NCBI GenBank assembly: GCA_047619685.1
Contig: JBLHLC010000002.1
Coordinates: 124,001 to 188,000 of the forward strand
Length of the DNA: 64,000 nucleotides
Reading direction: 5' to 3'
Source of the DNA: JABDJZ01 sp047619685
GTDB lineage: Bacteria > Bacteroidota > Rhodothermia > Rhodothermales > UBA10348
Below, piece after piece: positions 62,992 through 64,000 of the stretch; position 1 is the stretch's first letter; each line of letters opens with the position of its first letter. Position numbers and translations under genes: made by a program. The notes under the pieces are model-generated. The model saw only the letters and a list, made by a program, of their open reading frames with translations, was not told the DNA's origin and made no database searches.

Positions 62992-63429
62992 CTACCTCAG
63001 GCGGGCGTAAGCAAATGTCACCCCATAGGGAATGCAATGCACGAGGACGTGCGTGTACGAGTCCAGGGAGAGAGAGTCCGGGACCGCGTACGTCTGGCCC
63101 CCCGCCGGGCGTAGAAACATGCCGAGTTCAACGGCATCATCCGTCGGGAACTCCGCATTGGACAGAAGAACGAACAGTCTGGGTCCATGGGTGACGCTGA
63201 AGTCCTCTGAGAAGTCTACACGTAGCGTCCCATCCGATAGGGTCGACAGCGTGGCGGTTCCCTGGGCAGTCTTCCCGAGACCTTGGGTGGGCGTGAACGT
63301 ACCGCTACGATAAGTCGCGTCCGATTGTGCGTCTCCCGGGTCCTGCATTTCGGACGCGGTCATACCCGCCTCGTCACACCCGGACACGACGAGGAAAACC
63401 AGAAGCACGAGGGGCAAGTACAATCTCAT
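62992..63429 (-). CDS. DM13-domain lipoprotein
   Basis: 145 residues from ATG 63429 (ATGA overlap with the sulfatase stop), chosen because it gives the lipobox signal YLPLVLLVFLVVSGCDEAG. The mature part is one DM13 domain: RSGTFTPTQGLGKTAQGTAT, GTLRVDFSEDFSVTHGPRLF, VELGMFLRPAGGQTYAVPDS and YTHVLVHCIPYGVTFAYARL with the conserved cysteine. DM13 is proposed to be an electron-transfer or redox domain linked to cytochrome-like modules. Coupled to a sulfatase here, its role is unclear. Confidence 0.85.
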   Translation of the reverse strand: MRLYLPLVLLVFLVVSGCDEAGMTASEMQDPGDAQSDATYRSGTFTPTQGLGKTAQGTATLSTLSDGTLRVDFSEDFSVTHGPRLFVLLSNAEFPTDDAVELGMFLRPAGGQTYAVPDSLSLDSYTHVLVHCIPYGVTFAYARLR

Positions 63430-64000
63430 TGCCGAATATAGCCGTCGACGAGTGCCTGATCGTACCGATCCATGGAATGCTGGCGCCAGATATCCTCGGA
63501 GACCCAGATGGGAGCAGGCAACTCCGCTTCCCACGACTCGAGGGCAGAACGGAGCCCGTTGACGCGCCCCGTTTCAGTGGCAGCCAGATTGTTACGCTCC
63601 CCGGGATCGGTTGCCAGGAAGAAAATCCAATAATCGTCGGCTGGGGTCCGTACCAGCTTCCAGTCGCCCACCCGGATGGCTGCTCCCCAGTTCAGCTTCC
63701 AGTAGAGCGTGTCATGGGGAACCCCCGCGCTCTGGCCAGTCAGGAATGGAAGCAGATCAACACCGTCAAGGCTCGGCAGCGAATGGCCACCTGCCGCAGT
63801 AAGGAAGGTCGGCAGGAGATCCATCGTGGAAACCGGCGCCTGATAGACGGTCGAGGCGTCGACCCGGCCTGGCCAGGACACCAGGAACGGAACGCGATTG
63901 CCACCTTCCAGCGCCGTGCCCTTGGTGCCCCTCAGCGGCGCGTTGAGCGATCCGTTGTAAGGCATCGCGCCGCCGTTGTCGTTGACAAATACAATCAGCG
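63426..64000 (-). CDS. Sulfatase (C-terminal part; 5' end outside window)
   Basis: About 190 codons of the C-terminal half. The visible start (LIVFVNDNGG) is the conserved Asp-Asn metal segment of type I sulfatases, followed by NAPLRGTKGTALEGGNRVPF (catalytic lysine region and the E-G-G-x-R-V-P block), DLLPTFLTAAG, and GVDLLPFLTG. The C-terminal subdomain (YWKLNWGAAIRVGDWKLVRT, FFLATDPGERNNLA) is typical. It removes sulfate from sulfated polysaccharides such as algal glycans, or from other esters. It overlaps the DM13 lipoprotein gene by four bases. Confidence 0.93.
   Translation of the reverse strand, partial: LIVFVNDNGGAMPYNGSLNAPLRGTKGTALEGGNRVPFLVSWPGRVDASTVYQAPVSTMDLLPTFLTAAGGHSLPSLDGVDLLPFLTGQSAGVPHDTLYWKLNWGAAIRVGDWKLVRTPADDYWIFFLATDPGERNNLAATETGRVNGLRSALESWEAELPAPIWVSEDIWRQHSMDRYDQALVDGYIRQ

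Noticed and set aside
1..64000. tRNA, rRNA, CRISPR array, prophage or integrase
   Set aside because: I saw no cloverleaf ends, no repeat-spacer pattern, and no integrase, capsid or transposase gene anywhere in the window.

Overview
The window looks like a chromosomal piece (about 60% GC by eye, dense coding, no tRNA, rRNA, CRISPR or phage) from a marine member of the Rhodothermota/Bacteroidota side of the FCB group. The main evidence is C-terminal type IX secretion (Por) sorting domains on two large secreted proteins (16269-19181 and 26066-27859). It also carries many Tat and lipoprotein signals, polysaccharide- and protein-degrading exoenzymes, and an aerobic heme-copper oxidase. DUF1501/DUF1553 proteins are best known from Planctomycetes, but the Por domains argue against that phylum.

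Layout. 1-3069 (minus): cupredoxin lipoprotein, heme-copper oxidase subunit I and the start of subunit III. 3317-4886: two paralogous DoxX membrane proteins around an unknown soluble protein. 5061-11081: an outer-membrane protein, a Tat-exported epimerase-like protein and a propeller-amidohydrolase. 11243-15139: a tightly packed redox operon (c-type cytochrome lipoprotein, TlpA-like thioredoxin, DUF4266 mini-lipoprotein, DUF3570 outer-membrane protein, NusG-II domain protein, ApbE flavin transferase). 15163-19181: GH16 glucanase and a T9SS-secreted metalloprotease. 19182-23090 (minus): an exopolysaccharide-type cassette (glycosyltransferase, deacetylase, glycosyltransferase, degenerate sensor). 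23550-33929: sialate O-acetylesterase-like lipoprotein, a frameshifted small gene, a secreted nuclease-like protein, and an overlapping DUF5107-TPR / DUF6067 pair. 33857-40043 and 41190-45901 (both minus): two paralogous DUF1553/DUF1501 modules separated by a Tat-exported NHL propeller, followed by an LVIVD propeller. 47431-47590: a putative MITE inserted at the stop codon of an amidohydrolase. 49311-53427: a small exported helical protein with a terminator, then a membrane protein / Na+-solute symporter / aspartoacylase-like operon and an unknown gene. 53625-57180: FtsX permease and class V aminotransferase. 57196-60995 (minus): M14 carboxypeptidase and proline iminopeptidase. 61002-62822: the decayed remains of a 2-oxoacid:ferredoxin oxidoreductase alpha gene fused to the tail of an FtsX permease. 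62992-64000: DM13 lipoprotein and a sulfatase running off the end.

How it fits together. Most of the window serves a heterotroph living on algal or detrital polymers: GH16, esterase, sulfatase, DUF6067 glycosidase-like protein, metalloprotease, M14 peptidase and iminopeptidase release sugars and peptides, and a symporter imports small solutes. The best candidate for a poorly described system is 11243-15139. There an FMN transferase sits with a DUF3570 outer-membrane protein that carries two tandem sequences resembling the flavinylation acceptor motif, alongside cytochrome and thiol-redox partners, suggesting covalently bound flavin in envelope electron transfer. Several genes (25601-26069, 33857-34721, 61002-62822) are broken, mostly by shifts that each look like a one-base loss. 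In the last region a nonsense codon, an internal deletion and a gene fusion show real decay.
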